A stretch of DNA of 64,000 nucleotides from Microbispora sp. ZYX-F-249 (GTDB lineage Bacteria; Actinomycetota; Actinomycetes; Streptosporangiales; Streptosporangiaceae): the NCBI RefSeq assembly GCF_039649665.1, contig NZ_JBDJAW010000008.1:124001-188000 (forward strand), given 5' to 3'. The notes under the pieces were generated by a model. The model saw only the letters and a list, made by a program, of their open reading frames with translations, made no database searches and had not been told where the DNA came from. The stretch's first letter is position 1, and every line of letters starts with the position of its first letter. Shown here piece after piece: positions 39,896-48,129 of the stretch. A program made the position numbers and the translations under genes.

Positions 39896-41151
39896 CCGAC
39901 AAGGATCGCAGCTTCGCGGCGATCCCGGACACGCGTGACGATACGGGACGACATGAGCGCGGCCAGCAGGCACAGCGCGCCCGAGCCGTACCACGCCAGG
40001 TCGTAGTTCCCCAGGTGGTCCCGGGTGAGCCCGGCCACGGTGGCGACGACGGCCGCGCCGATCTGGTGGGAGGCGAAGACCCAGCCGAACACCACGGCGC
40101 CGTCCGCGCCGAAGATCTTGCGGCACAGGGCGACGGTCGGCGGCACGGTGGCCACCCAGTCGAGGCCGTAGAAGACGATGAAGACCAGCATGCTCGGCTC
40201 GGCCGTGGCGGCGAACAGCTGCGGCAGGACCAGCAGCGACAGCCCGCGCAGCCCGTAGTAGACGACGAGCAGGAGCCGCGGGTCCACCCGGTCGCTCAGC
40301 CAGCCGGAGAAGACGGTGCCGGCGATGTCGAAGATCCCGATGACGGCGAGCAGCGAGGCGGCGGTCGTCTCCGACATGCCGTGATCGTGGGCGGCCGGGA
40401 TGAAATGGGTGCCGACCAGGCCGTTCGTGCTCGCCCCGCAGATGGCGAAGCCGAGCGAGAGATACCAGAAGCGCCGGGTGCGGGCGGCGTCCCGCAGCAC
40501 CCGTACGGCCCGCGCCGCGGCGCCCTTGCCCGGCGTGCGCGCGACCGGCTCGGTCGCGCCCAGCGCGGTCAGGCCCAGCTCCTCCGGCGTGTCCCTGAGC
40601 AGGAACCACACGAGCGGGACGACGGCGAGCGCGGCCGCCGCCACCGTGACCGAGGCCCACCGCCAGCCCTGCGACTCGGCCAGGTGCGCGAGCACCGGCA
40701 GGAAGACGAGCTGTCCCGTCGCCCCGCCCGCCGTGAGCACGCCGGTGACCAGACCGCGGTGCCGTACGAACCAGCGGTCGGTCAGCGTGGCCGCGAAGAC
40801 GAGCGCCATCGAGCCGGTGCCCAGCCCGACCAGGACGCCCCAGAGCGCGACGAGCTGCCAGCTCGCGGTCATGAGAACGGTCAGGCCGCTGCCCACCGCC
40901 ACCAGCAGCAGGGCGCAGGAGACGACGCGGCGCATGCCGAAGCGGTCCATGAGCGCCGCCGCGAACGGCGCGCACAGCCCGTAGAGCATGAGGTTCACCG
41001 AGACGGCGAGCGAGATCGTGCCCCTCGACCAGCCGAACTCGTCCTCCAGCGGCGTGATCATCACGCCCGGCGAGGCGCGGAACCCGGCCGCCCCGATGAT
41101 CGCGACGAAGGCGACGGCGGCGACGATCCAGGCGCGATGCAGCGACTTCAT
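39892..41151 (-). CDS. MFS transporter (oxalate/formate antiporter-like)
   Basis: 419 aa, 12 predicted helices. The N-terminus MKSLHRAWIVAAVAFVAIIGAAGFRASPGVMITPLEDEFGWSRGTIS and the loop-2 sequence ALMDRFGMRR fit the MFS branch that includes monocarboxylate and oxalate/formate-type carriers. The motif GWSR is typical of that group. Substrate unknown. ATG 41151 is chosen; ATG 41163 is possible. The GlxA-type regulator at 41224 is divergent, 72 nt away, and is the likely controller. Confidence 0.9.
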   Translation of the reverse strand: MKSLHRAWIVAAVAFVAIIGAAGFRASPGVMITPLEDEFGWSRGTISLAVSVNLMLYGLCAPFAAALMDRFGMRRVVSCALLLVAVGSGLTVLMTASWQLVALWGVLVGLGTGSMALVFAATLTDRWFVRHRGLVTGVLTAGGATGQLVFLPVLAHLAESQGWRWASVTVAAAALAVVPLVWFLLRDTPEELGLTALGATEPVARTPGKGAAARAVRVLRDAARTRRFWYLSLGFAICGASTNGLVGTHFIPAAHDHGMSETTAASLLAVIGIFDIAGTVFSGWLSDRVDPRLLLVVYYGLRGLSLLVLPQLFAATAEPSMLVFIVFYGLDWVATVPPTVALCRKIFGADGAVVFGWVFASHQIGAAVVATVAGLTRDHLGNYDLAWYGSGALCLLAALMSSRIVTRVRDRREAAILVG

Positions 41152-41223
41152 GGCGAGCATCATCCCGTTGTGTCCGCCACCGGGGATAGTGGCCGGGAGG
41201 TCAACATGTGAAAGAATCGGGCC

Positions 41224-42198
41224 ATGCAACCGGCCGTGCACCGCGTCGCCGTACTGGCCCTGGACGATTTCGCCACCCTCGACCTGGGCATCCCCGGTCA
41301 GGTGTTCTGGGCCGCCCGCGACCCCGGCCCGCTGTACGAGGTCGTCACCTGCACCCCGGGCGGACGCCCGGTGCGGAGCCGGGCGGGCTACAGCGTGGTC
41401 CCCGACCACGACCTCGGCGTGCTCGAGACCGCGGACACGGTGGTGGTGCCGGGCATCCACAGCGGGACCCCGGTGGAGAACGGCACGCTCGACGAGGAGG
41501 TACGCGCGGCGCTGTGGGGCGCCGCGGGACGGGCCCGGCTCATCTCCATCTGCACCGGCGCCTTCGTGCTGGCCGCCGCGGGCCTGCTGGACGGGCGTCC
41601 GGCGACGACGCACTGGCGCAACGCCACCGGCTTCCGCGCGCTGTTCCCCCGCGTACGGCTCGATCCCGACGTGCTGTTCATCGACGACGGCGACGTGCTG
41701 ACCTCGGCGGGTGTGGCTGCGGGGATCGACCTGTGCCTGCACGTCATCCGGCGCGACCACGGCAGCGAGGTGGCCAACCGCACCGCCCGCCGGTGCGTCA
41801 CCCCGCCGTTCCGCGAAGGCGGCCAGGCCCAGTTCATCGAGCGGCCGCTGCCCGACCCCGCAGGGACGACCACGGCGCCGACCCGGGCGTGGATGCTCGA
41901 ACACCTGGAGGAGCCGGTCGACCTGGCGGCACTGGCCGCGCACGCCCGCATGAGCGTGCGGACGTTCACCCGCAGGTTCCGGGAGGAGACCGGCCTCAGC
42001 CCGGCCAGGTGGCTCGCCGGGCAGCGGATCGCCCATGCCCGGCACCTGCTGGAGACCACCGACCTGCCGGTCGACGCGATCGCCAGGAAGGCCGGGTTCG
42101 GCAGCGCGGTCTCACTCCGCCAGCACCTCCACGCCGCCGTGGGGGTGTCCCCCCTGGTCTACCGGCAGACGTTCCGCACGCCCGCCGCGCTCGGGTGA
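41224..42198 (+). CDS. GlxA-family AraC transcriptional regulator
   Basis: 324 aa, DJ-1/PfpI domain (VAVLALDDFATLDLGIPGQVFW; SICTGAFVLAAAGLLDGRPATTHWRNA) followed by an AraC HTH pair (MSVRTFTRRFREETGLSPARWLAGQRIAHARHLLE; ARKAGFGSAVSLRQHLHAAVGVSPLVYR). The divergent MFS gene is its most likely target. The short intergenic region contains CCAC, 8 nt, GTGG near 41173-41188. It ends 1 nt before the small convergent gene at 42200. Confidence 0.92.
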   Translation: MQPAVHRVAVLALDDFATLDLGIPGQVFWAARDPGPLYEVVTCTPGGRPVRSRAGYSVVPDHDLGVLETADTVVVPGIHSGTPVENGTLDEEVRAALWGAAGRARLISICTGAFVLAAAGLLDGRPATTHWRNATGFRALFPRVRLDPDVLFIDDGDVLTSAGVAAGIDLCLHVIRRDHGSEVANRTARRCVTPPFREGGQAQFIERPLPDPAGTTTAPTRAWMLEHLEEPVDLAALAAHARMSVRTFTRRFREETGLSPARWLAGQRIAHARHLLETTDLPVDAIARKAGFGSAVSLRQHLHAAVGVSPLVYRQTFRTPAALG

Positions 42199-42199
42199 A

Positions 42200-42406
42200 T
42201 CACCGGCGGTCGCCGGCGGCGGGACCGCGCCAGGCGTACGGGTTGCCCGACCGGCGTCCGGGCTCGCGGAGCGCCGGGGTCTGCGCGGGCTGCTGCTTGC
42301 GGGCCCGCCGCTTGCGCATGAACAGCCACCCGAGGCCGAGCAGGACCATCCCGATCGGCGTACGCGCCAGCCAGCGGGTGACGACGAGCTGCAGGATCCT
42401 CTTCAT
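42200..42406 (-). CDS. small DUF6203-like membrane protein
   Basis: 68 aa: one hydrophobic helix (TPIGMVLLGLGWLFM) after an amphipathic basic start (MKRILQLVVTRWLAR), then a basic, Pro-rich tail (RKRRARKQQ). It resembles a small family I recall as DUF6203 from Streptosporangiaceae and relatives; function unknown. AGGAT-like sequence and a well-placed ATG support it. Confidence 0.65.
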   Translation of the reverse strand: MKRILQLVVTRWLARTPIGMVLLGLGWLFMRKRRARKQQPAQTPALREPGRRSGNPYAWRGPAAGDRR

Positions 42407-42451
42407 GACATCCGCCCCTACCCGGCACGGACGTCGTCATGTGCCCGCCGT

Positions 42452-43156
42452 TCAGGACGCCAGCTGCGGATACAGTCCGGCCACGTCGCCGGACAGCATG
42501 GCCCGCACCTGGCGGCTCACGTCGTCGGCGACCACCTCGAAGCTCCCCTGCTCGATCCCCCGCAGGGCCCGGTCCGCGACCTCCGCCGGGTCGATCTTCG
42601 GGCCGTCGACGTGGGCGGCCATGTCGGTGTCCATGTATCCGACGTGCAGCGCCGTGACGAGCGTGCCCTGCTCCCGCAGTTCGAGGCGGAGACCGTTGGT
42701 GAGCTGAAGCGCGGCCGCCTTGGCCGCGGAGTAGCCGGCCACCTGCGGGGCGGTGAACCACGACAGCACCGACAGCACGTTGAGGATCGCGCCGCCCCCG
42801 TTACCGCCCAGGACCGGGGCGAACTCACGAGCCATGGCGAGCGTGCCGAAGTAGTGCGTCTCCATCTCCAGGCGGATGTCGTCGAGCGCACCGGTGACGA
42901 ACGACGAGCCCGTGGAGACTCCGGCGTTGTTGATCAGAAGGTCGACGTCGCGGGCGCGCTCGGCGGCGGCCCGGACGGACGCGGGGTCGGTGATGTCCAG
43001 GGCGAGCGGCACCACGCCCGGCAGGTCGACCGTCTCCGGCCTGCGCGCCGCCGCGTACACCTTGGCGGCGCCACGGTCCAGGAGCGCGGCCGCGAAGCAC
43101 CGTCCGAGCCCACGGTTCGCGCCCGTGACCAGCGCGACCGATCCCTCGATCCTCAT
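42452..43156 (-). CDS. short-chain dehydrogenase/reductase
   Basis: 234 aa classical SDR. Cofactor motif TGANRGLG, structural NNAG, catalytic Ser in NVLSVLSWF and YSAAK (Tyr-Lys). Arg residues after the second strand (AAARRPETV) suggest NADP(H). Substrate unknown. It is divergent from an HxlR regulator with a clear palindrome between them, the usual arrangement for redox- or aldehyde-responsive SDR control. ATG 43156 is preceded by GGATGGAGACGAACA. Confidence 0.91.
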   Translation of the reverse strand: MRIEGSVALVTGANRGLGRCFAAALLDRGAAKVYAAARRPETVDLPGVVPLALDITDPASVRAAAERARDVDLLINNAGVSTGSSFVTGALDDIRLEMETHYFGTLAMAREFAPVLGGNGGGAILNVLSVLSWFTAPQVAGYSAAKAAALQLTNGLRLELREQGTLVTALHVGYMDTDMAAHVDGPKIDPAEVADRALRGIEQGSFEVVADDVSRQVRAMLSGDVAGLYPQLAS

Positions 43157-43199
43157 TGTTCGTCTCCATCCCTCGACGACTTCGCGTCCAGGCTAGAGA

Positions 43200-43224
43200 G
43201 CTGACTTTAAAATCGCAAGTCAGC
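43200..43224. promoter_or_regulatory. perfect 8-bp inverted repeat, likely HxlR operator
   Basis: GCTGACTT, 9 nt (TAAAATCGC), AAGTCAGC. It lies 44 nt before the SDR start and 51 nt before the HxlR start, in an AT-rich core that probably contains both -10 boxes. ACTT/AAGT half-sites suit a MarR/HxlR-type winged-helix dimer. Confidence 0.68.
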
Positions 43225-43274
43225 ATCTTCGGGCTAGCCTGGATCCCAACGGCGACGAGCGAGCGAGGCGTGCG

Positions 43275-43727
43275 ATGACGACCACCGAACTCCCCGACTC
43301 GATGACGTGCTCCATCGAGCGGGCGGTGACCCTCCTCGGAGAGCGGTGGACGCCGCTGATACTGCGGGAGTTGCACACGGGAGCCGTCCGCTTCGCCGAC
43401 ATCCAGCAGCGCCTGGGGATCGCCACGAATCTGCTGACCACCCGGCTGGCGACGCTCGCCGGTGCGGGCGTCGTCGAGAAGCGGCCCTACCGCGACACCG
43501 GGGCCCGCACCCGGTACGAGTACCACCTGACCGATTCGGGCCGCGACGCGCTCGTGATCCTCGGCGCGCTGCAGCAGTGGGGGGACCGCCACGCGCCCCG
43601 GCTCGCGGGACCGACGGTCGAACGCCGCGATCGGCGGACCGGGGCGCGGCTGGACGTGTCGTTCACCGACCCCGAGGGGCACGCCGTCCCGCTGGACGCG
43701 GTCGCCTTCGCGCGCACGGGTCACTGA
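43275..43727 (+). CDS. HxlR-family winged-helix regulator
   Basis: 150 aa. The HxlR motif is complete: CSIERAVTLLGERWTPLILRELHTGAVRFADIQQRLGIATNLLTTRLATLAGAGVVEKRPY, with the conserved N-terminal Cys, which often senses electrophiles or oxidants. The C-terminal extension adds a small beta segment. ATG 43275 follows GAGGCGTGCG. It probably represses the divergent SDR and itself through the palindrome at 43200-43224. Confidence 0.91.
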   Translation: MTTTELPDSMTCSIERAVTLLGERWTPLILRELHTGAVRFADIQQRLGIATNLLTTRLATLAGAGVVEKRPYRDTGARTRYEYHLTDSGRDALVILGALQQWGDRHAPRLAGPTVERRDRRTGARLDVSFTDPEGHAVPLDAVAFARTGH

Positions 43728-43762
43728 CCGGCCGCGCCGGTATCCGGCGAGGGGGGAGCCAC

Positions 43763-44461
43763 TTGTCCGGCGCCTATCGGGCTCTGTCCTTCGACGGGGA
43801 CGGGACACTGTGGGACTTCGAGACCGCGATGAGCCTCGCACTCGAGGACGCCGCTCGCCTGCTCCGCGAGTCGGGGGTCGGCAGGCCGGACGGGCCGGTG
43901 ACCGCGCACTGGTTACGCGAAATCCGCGATTCGGTCGCCCGTCTCGACGCGTATCGCGGTCGGAGCATGGAGAAGATCCGGCTGGCGTCGTTCGAGGCCG
44001 CCCTGGCGCAGTGCGGACACGCCGATCCCACGCTGGCTCGCGACGTGTACGACGTCTACATGCGCGCCCGGTGGGCGCGGTTGCGCGTCCACGAAGACGT
44101 GCGGGAAAGCCTGGCCGGCCTGAAGTCGCGCCATCGCCTCGCGCTCGTGACCAACGGCAACACCCATCCCCGTCGCCTGGGCCTGGACGGCGTCTTCGAG
44201 TCGGTGGTGGTCGCCGCCGAATGCGGATTCCAGAAGCCGGACCCGGAGATCTATCGGTTCATGCTGGATCGGATGCGACTCGAGGCCGGCGACGTCCTGC
44301 ACGTGGGCGACGACCCCGCCGAGGACGTCATCGCCGCACGGAGGGCCGGGTTGGACACCGCCTGGATCAATCGCGACCAGCGCGCATGGCCCCATGACGA
44401 AACGCCGTCCATGACCGTTGCGGATCTACGTGAGCTCGCCCTGCGCCTCATGGCCCGGTGA
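43763..44461 (+). CDS. HAD-superfamily hydrolase
   Basis: 232 aa. Motif I is SFDGDGTLWDF with the nucleophilic Asp, motif II is LVTNGN, motif III Lys is in GFQKPDPEIY, and motif IV is LHVGDDPAEDVIAARRAG. The alpha-helical cap between motifs I and II fits subclass I phosphatases and haloacid dehalogenase-like proteins. Substrate unknown. The start appears to be TTG at 43763, behind GGGGGGAG, with no ATG/GTG in a better position. It converges on the nucleotidyltransferase, stop to stop. Confidence 0.86.
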   Translation: MSGAYRALSFDGDGTLWDFETAMSLALEDAARLLRESGVGRPDGPVTAHWLREIRDSVARLDAYRGRSMEKIRLASFEAALAQCGHADPTLARDVYDVYMRARWARLRVHEDVRESLAGLKSRHRLALVTNGNTHPRRLGLDGVFESVVVAAECGFQKPDPEIYRFMLDRMRLEAGDVLHVGDDPAEDVIAARRAGLDTAWINRDQRAWPHDETPSMTVADLRELALRLMAR

Positions 44462-44950
44462 TCACCGGTGGGTCGGCGGTATCTCGAAGCCGAACGCCTC
44501 GCTCAGCGCGCGGACGTCTGCGAGGTCCTTGTCCGCGGGCGCGTACGCCGTCTTGAAGGCGAACATCCACTCCGGCGCGACGCAGGCCACGGTACGGCCG
44601 TCGATCGTGCCTTCGCCGGTGAGCGAGCCGTGGGGATACGCGATCCCGTAGACGTTCCGCCCGGACTGGTCGTACTCGAAGACGTGCACGTCGACGCTGT
44701 GGCCCCGGTCATCGGTCAGGACGTAGTTCCACGCGGTGTCGTCGCCGTCGTGCCTTCTGGTGTATCCGAGGCTCGCCATGTGTTCGACGAACCGCTCCTC
44801 GTCCTCGCGGCCGAGCGCCACATCGAGATCCGGGTGCCGCCTCGTCTGCCGTCCCAGGAGGGCGTCGACGCACCAGCCGCCGTCGATCCAGATCTTCACG
44901 CCACGTTCGGCGAGATATCCGTAGATGCCGCAGACCGTCTCGGCGTCCAT
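44462..44950 (-). CDS. nucleotidyltransferase, lincosamide/aminoglycoside-type
   Basis: 162 aa. The nucleotidyltransferase core motif is KIWIDGGWCVDALLGRQTRRHPDLDVALGREDEERF, where GG-W and DLD match LinA/LinB and ANT(2'')-type drug nucleotidyltransferases. The rest reads SVDVHVFEYD (third acidic residue) and APEWMFAFKTAYAPADKDLADVRAL. It may inactivate an antibiotic by adenylylation, or act on another small molecule. ATG 44950 is preferred; ATG 45010 lies against the tRNA. It lies directly after the tRNA-Ala gene and its hairpin and could be expressed by read-through. Confidence 0.85.
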   Translation of the reverse strand: MDAETVCGIYGYLAERGVKIWIDGGWCVDALLGRQTRRHPDLDVALGREDEERFVEHMASLGYTRRHDGDDTAWNYVLTDDRGHSVDVHVFEYDQSGRNVYGIAYPHGSLTGEGTIDGRTVACVAPEWMFAFKTAYAPADKDLADVRALSEAFGFEIPPTHR

Positions 44951-44960
44951 GGAAACGCCG

Positions 44961-44990
44961 AGAGCCGCCCTCCGGCCGGAGGACGGCTCT
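44961..44990 (-). terminator. 15-bp stem-loop after tRNA-Ala 1
   Basis: Two 15-nt arms (AGAGCCG... and ...CGGCTCT) with one G-U pair form an almost loopless palindrome, 20 nt after the tRNA 3' end. It should terminate tRNA transcription and lies 10 nt before the nucleotidyltransferase ATG. Confidence 0.65.
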
Positions 44991-45009
44991 CGCGATGCCT
45001 CATCGATCA

Positions 45010-45085
45010 TGGTGGAGCTATGGGGACTCGAACCCCAGACCCCTTCCATGCCATGGAAGTGCGCTACCAGCTGCGCTATAGCCCC
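45010..45085 (-). tRNA. tRNA-Ala(GGC), copy 1
   Basis: 76 nt including an encoded CCA. Acceptor stem GGGGCTA/TAGCTCC contains the G3-U70 pair that identifies tRNA-Ala. Anticodon arm is CTTCC-ATGGCAT-GGAAG with anticodon GGC (reads GCC). D stem GCGC/GCGC; T arm TGGGG-TTCGAGT-CCCCA. It differs from copy 2 (52460-52535) at one T-loop base. Confidence 0.97.
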
Positions 45086-45117
45086 TTACCCACACCGCGT
45101 CGGCGGTGCGTGGCCAG

Positions 45118-45146
45118 TGTATCGGACTTTCGCGGCGTGGGTGTAA
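45118..45146 (-). promoter_or_regulatory. promoter of tRNA-Ala copy 1
   Basis: On the minus strand, TTACAC (45146-45141) and GATACA (45123-45118) with a 17-nt spacer, about 33 nt before the mature tRNA. Confidence 0.55.
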
Positions 45147-45157
45147 CCGAGAAGGTC

Positions 45158-45613
45158 TCAGCAGGCGCAGGCGGCTCCCCGGGGCGCGGTGAGCGGATCG
45201 GCCGGCCGCGCGCGCACGCCGGAGGGCTCCACGACCGGGAAGCCCTCGCGCACCCAGTACTCGAACCCGCCGAGCATCTCCTTGACCCGGTAGCCCAGCC
45301 GGGCGAACTCCAGCGCCGCGCGGGTCGCGCCGTTGCAGCCCGGTCCCCAGCAGTACGCGACCACGGTCGCGTCGCGGGGGATCAACGCGGGCGCCCGGAC
45401 GGCGATCTCCGCCGTGGGCAGGTGGACCGCGCCCTCGATGTGACCCTGCCGCCAGCTCTGCGCGCTGCGGGAGTCGACCACCACGATCCCCGGCTCGCCC
45501 GAGAGCAGATCGGCGCGTACGTCGGACACGTCGGTCTCGAAGGCCAGCCGGGCGGAGAAGTGGGCGACGGCGGTGGCCGGCTCGGCGGCCGGCGTGTGCG
45601 TTACGGCGGACAT
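45158..45613 (-). CDS. rhodanese-like domain protein
   Basis: 151 aa, single rhodanese domain. Motifs: IVVVDSRSAQSWRQGHIEGAVHLP and the active-site loop AYCWGPGCNGATRAALEFARLGYRVKEMLGGFEYW, with Cys in CWGPGC as the likely persulfide residue. The tail ends in Cys-Ala-Cys. It may transfer sulfane sulfur or only bind it. It is divergent from the GlxA-type regulator at 45686 (72-nt gap), which probably controls it. ATG 45613 is chosen; ATG 45619 is possible. Confidence 0.86.
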   Translation of the reverse strand: MSAVTHTPAAEPATAVAHFSARLAFETDVSDVRADLLSGEPGIVVVDSRSAQSWRQGHIEGAVHLPTAEIAVRAPALIPRDATVVAYCWGPGCNGATRAALEFARLGYRVKEMLGGFEYWVREGFPVVEPSGVRARPADPLTAPRGAACAC

Positions 45614-45665
45614 GCCCATCAGGGTGCCCGGCCACCCCACCGCCCCAGAAGAGGCGCGAAAGCCC

Positions 45666-45680
45666 AATATCGCTAATATC
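45666..45680. promoter_or_regulatory. AATATC direct repeat in divergent promoter region
   Basis: AATATC-GCT-AATATC lies 5 nt before the GlxA-type regulator ATG and 53 nt before the rhodanese start, and is unusually AT-rich. Direct repeats on one face of DNA are typical of AraC-family operators. Confidence 0.35.
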
Positions 45681-45685
45681 CCGCC

Positions 45686-46654
45686 ATGCTTCCGCTGCCC
45701 CATCGGAGCCGTACCGTGTCGGTGCTGGCCTTCGACGGCATGAGCCCCTTCGAACTCGGCTGCGTCGTCGAGGTCTTCGGACTGCCGCGCCCGGAGCTGG
45801 ACGTCCCGTGGTACGAGCTGGCCGTGTGCGCGGAAAGCCCCGGCCCGTTGCGGGCGGTCGGCGGGTTCACGATCGAGGCGGCGCACGGGCTCGACGTCTT
45901 CGCCGGGGCGCACACCGTGGTCGTGCCCGGCGTCCCGGACGTGCGGGCGGAGGTCTCCCCCGCCCTCACGGACGCCCTGCGCCGGGCGCACGCGCGGGGC
46001 GCGCGGATCGTGTCGATCTGCTCGGGCGCCTTCGCCCTCGCCGCCGCCGGGCTGCTCGACGGGCGGGCCGCGACGACCCACTGGAGGTACGCCGAGCTGC
46101 TCCAGCGGCGTTTCCCCGAGGTCAGGGTGGATCCCGGCGTGCTGTACGTCGACGAGGGCGACGTGCTGACCAGTGCGGGCAGCGCGGCGGGGCTCGACCT
46201 GCTCGTCCACCTCGTCCGGCGCGACCACGGGCCGGGCGTGGCCAACGCGGTGGCCCGCAGGCTCGTGGTGACGCCGCACCGCGAAGGCGGGCAGGCGCAG
46301 TTCGCCGAGGCGCCGGTCGCGGCCGTGGAGGACGACGACGCGGTGGGCAGGGTGATGGACTGGGTGCTGGCCGATCTCACCCGGCCGGTCACGGTGGCCG
46401 CGCTGGCCCGGGTCGCCGGGATGTCGGAGCGCGGCTTCATCCGGCACTTCGGGCGGCGCACCGGGACGAGCCCCCTGCGGTGGGTGATCGCGCAGCGGAT
46501 CGCGGCCAGCCTGCCGCTGCTCGAGGCGACGGCGGCTCCGATCGAGGAGATCGCAACCGCCGTCGGCTTCGAGAGCCCTGTGACGTTCCGCCACCATTTC
46601 GGCCGGTCGATGCGTACGTCGCCCTCCGCCTACCGCAAGGCGTTCCGGCGTTAG
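45686..46654 (+). CDS. GlxA-family AraC transcriptional regulator
   Basis: 322 aa. DJ-1/PfpI domain (VSVLAFDGMSPFELGCVVEVFGLPR; SICSGAFALAAAGLLDGRAATTHWRYAELL) and C-terminal AraC HTH pair (MSERGFIRHFGRRTGTSPLRWVIAQRI; AVGFESPVTFRHHFGRSMRTSPSAYRKAF). Likely controls the divergent rhodanese gene. Its last codons overlap the convergent phosphatase gene by 4 nt. Confidence 0.92.
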   Translation: MLPLPHRSRTVSVLAFDGMSPFELGCVVEVFGLPRPELDVPWYELAVCAESPGPLRAVGGFTIEAAHGLDVFAGAHTVVVPGVPDVRAEVSPALTDALRRAHARGARIVSICSGAFALAAAGLLDGRAATTHWRYAELLQRRFPEVRVDPGVLYVDEGDVLTSAGSAAGLDLLVHLVRRDHGPGVANAVARRLVVTPHREGGQAQFAEAPVAAVEDDDAVGRVMDWVLADLTRPVTVAALARVAGMSERGFIRHFGRRTGTSPLRWVIAQRIAASLPLLEATAAPIEEIATAVGFESPVTFRHHFGRSMRTSPSAYRKAFRR

Positions 46655-48117
46655 GGAATCGCCAGCGAGAACCAGACGGTCTTGCCTCCGGCGACCCGGC
46701 TGGTCCCCCAGTGCTCGGCGAGCTGGCTGACCAGATACAACCCTCTGCCGTCCTCGTCGAGCGGGCCGGGCTCGCGGACCACCGGCAGCCGGTGGTCGTC
46801 GTCGCTGACCTCGCACAACAGGTGGTCGGTGCGCAGCAGCCTGAGGGTGATGGGCCGCTGGGTGTGCCGTACGGCGTTGGTGACGAGCTCTCCGGCGAGC
46901 AGCTCGGCCACCGGGATCAGCCGCGTCAGGCCCCACGAGTCGAGCGTCCGGCGGACCAGGCCGCGCACGCGCCCCGGCGTCGTCGGCTGGGGCTCCAGCA
47001 GCCACTGGGCGACGTGCTCGCTGGGGATGCCGCGAAACCGGATGGCGAGCACGGTGACGTCGTCGGTCCTGGCCGCGGACAGCACGTCGTCGCTCAGCGC
47101 CTCGATCGAGGTGCCGTTCGCGAGCCTGCGGCGCAGCGACTCCACGCTCAGCCCGATGTCCTGCCCGCGCTCCTCCACGAGCCCGTCGGTGTAGAGGACG
47201 AGCATGCTGCCGTCCTCCGCCGCGATCTCCATAGTTTCGAACGGCGTACGGCCCAGCCCGATCGGCGGGCACCGGGGCGGCGACAGCACCTCCGCCTTGC
47301 CGTCCGGCCCCAGCAGGATCGGCGGGAGGTGCCCGGCGCTCGCGATCGTGCATCTGCGCAGCACCGGGTCGTACACGCAGTAGACACAGGTGGTGAGCGT
47401 CTGCGCGGCCAGCCGCTGGGCCATCTCGTCCAGCGAGTGCAGCACCTGCTCGGCCGGCAGGTCGAGCGAGGCCAGGGTCTGCACGGCCGTGCGAAGCTGA
47501 CCCATCACGGCCGCCGCGGCCAGCCCGTGTCCCATCACGTCGCCGACGACCAGCGCGACCCTGCTGCCCGGGAGCGGGATGACGTCGTACCAGTCGCCGC
47601 CCACTCGCTCGGCGGCGGGCTTGTAGCGGTAGGCGATCTCCAGCCCGGGCAGCTCGGGCGGGTCGCCCGGGCGCATCCCGCGCTGGAGGATCTCCAGGGT
47701 CTCGTCCTGCTGCCGGTCCCGTCGCCCGTGGAAGATCGTGAGCGCGGCCGGCACGGCGAACTGCCCGGCGGCCAGCACGTGGGCCTCGCCGAACGGCGGC
47801 CGCCGGGCGTCGCGCGCCAGCAGCGCGCAGCCGACCGGCGCGCCGTACGCGCGGAGGGGCACGGCGAGCAGGTGCCCGTCGAGCAGTGCCGCCTCACGGA
47901 TGCCGTCGCCGGTCCAGCGCGGCGGCAGCCGTCCGTCGGGATCGACCCGCTGGCAGACGGCGCCGTCCACGTAGACCGCGGCGGCGTCGGCCAGGCCGGG
48001 CACGACCGCCTCGCAGAGAACCCTCGTCGCCTCCTCCGGCCCGGGGCTTTCGCCGATGGCACGGACGATCCCACTGACATCACTCAGCACGGCGAGCGGT
48101 TCCCCGTCTCCCGACAC
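46651..48117 (-). CDS. GAF-PP2C (SpoIIE/RsbU-type) phosphatase fused to an RsbW-like HATPase
   Basis: 488 aa, soluble. An N-terminal GAF-like sensor (about 1-130) and a PP2C/SpoIIE domain (about 160-385; GGDWYDVIPL, VVGDVMGHGLAAA, LVLYTDGLVEERG, ARTDDVTVLAIR) hold the metal-binding Asp residues. A GHKL ATPase of the anti-sigma-kinase type follows (about 395-488; ELLAGELVTNAVRHT and DEDGRGLYLVSQLAEHWG). It would reset phosphorylated anti-sigma-factor antagonists and might also bind them, but no STAS or SigB-like gene is near. GTG 48117; it follows the methyltransferase by 12 nt, an operon. Confidence 0.9.
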   Translation of the reverse strand: MSGDGEPLAVLSDVSGIVRAIGESPGPEEATRVLCEAVVPGLADAAAVYVDGAVCQRVDPDGRLPPRWTGDGIREAALLDGHLLAVPLRAYGAPVGCALLARDARRPPFGEAHVLAAGQFAVPAALTIFHGRRDRQQDETLEILQRGMRPGDPPELPGLEIAYRYKPAAERVGGDWYDVIPLPGSRVALVVGDVMGHGLAAAAVMGQLRTAVQTLASLDLPAEQVLHSLDEMAQRLAAQTLTTCVYCVYDPVLRRCTIASAGHLPPILLGPDGKAEVLSPPRCPPIGLGRTPFETMEIAAEDGSMLVLYTDGLVEERGQDIGLSVESLRRRLANGTSIEALSDDVLSAARTDDVTVLAIRFRGIPSEHVAQWLLEPQPTTPGRVRGLVRRTLDSWGLTRLIPVAELLAGELVTNAVRHTQRPITLRLLRTDHLLCEVSDDDHRLPVVREPGPLDEDGRGLYLVSQLAEHWGTSRVAGGKTVWFSLAIP

Positions 48118-48129
48118 GGGTGGGGCCGC

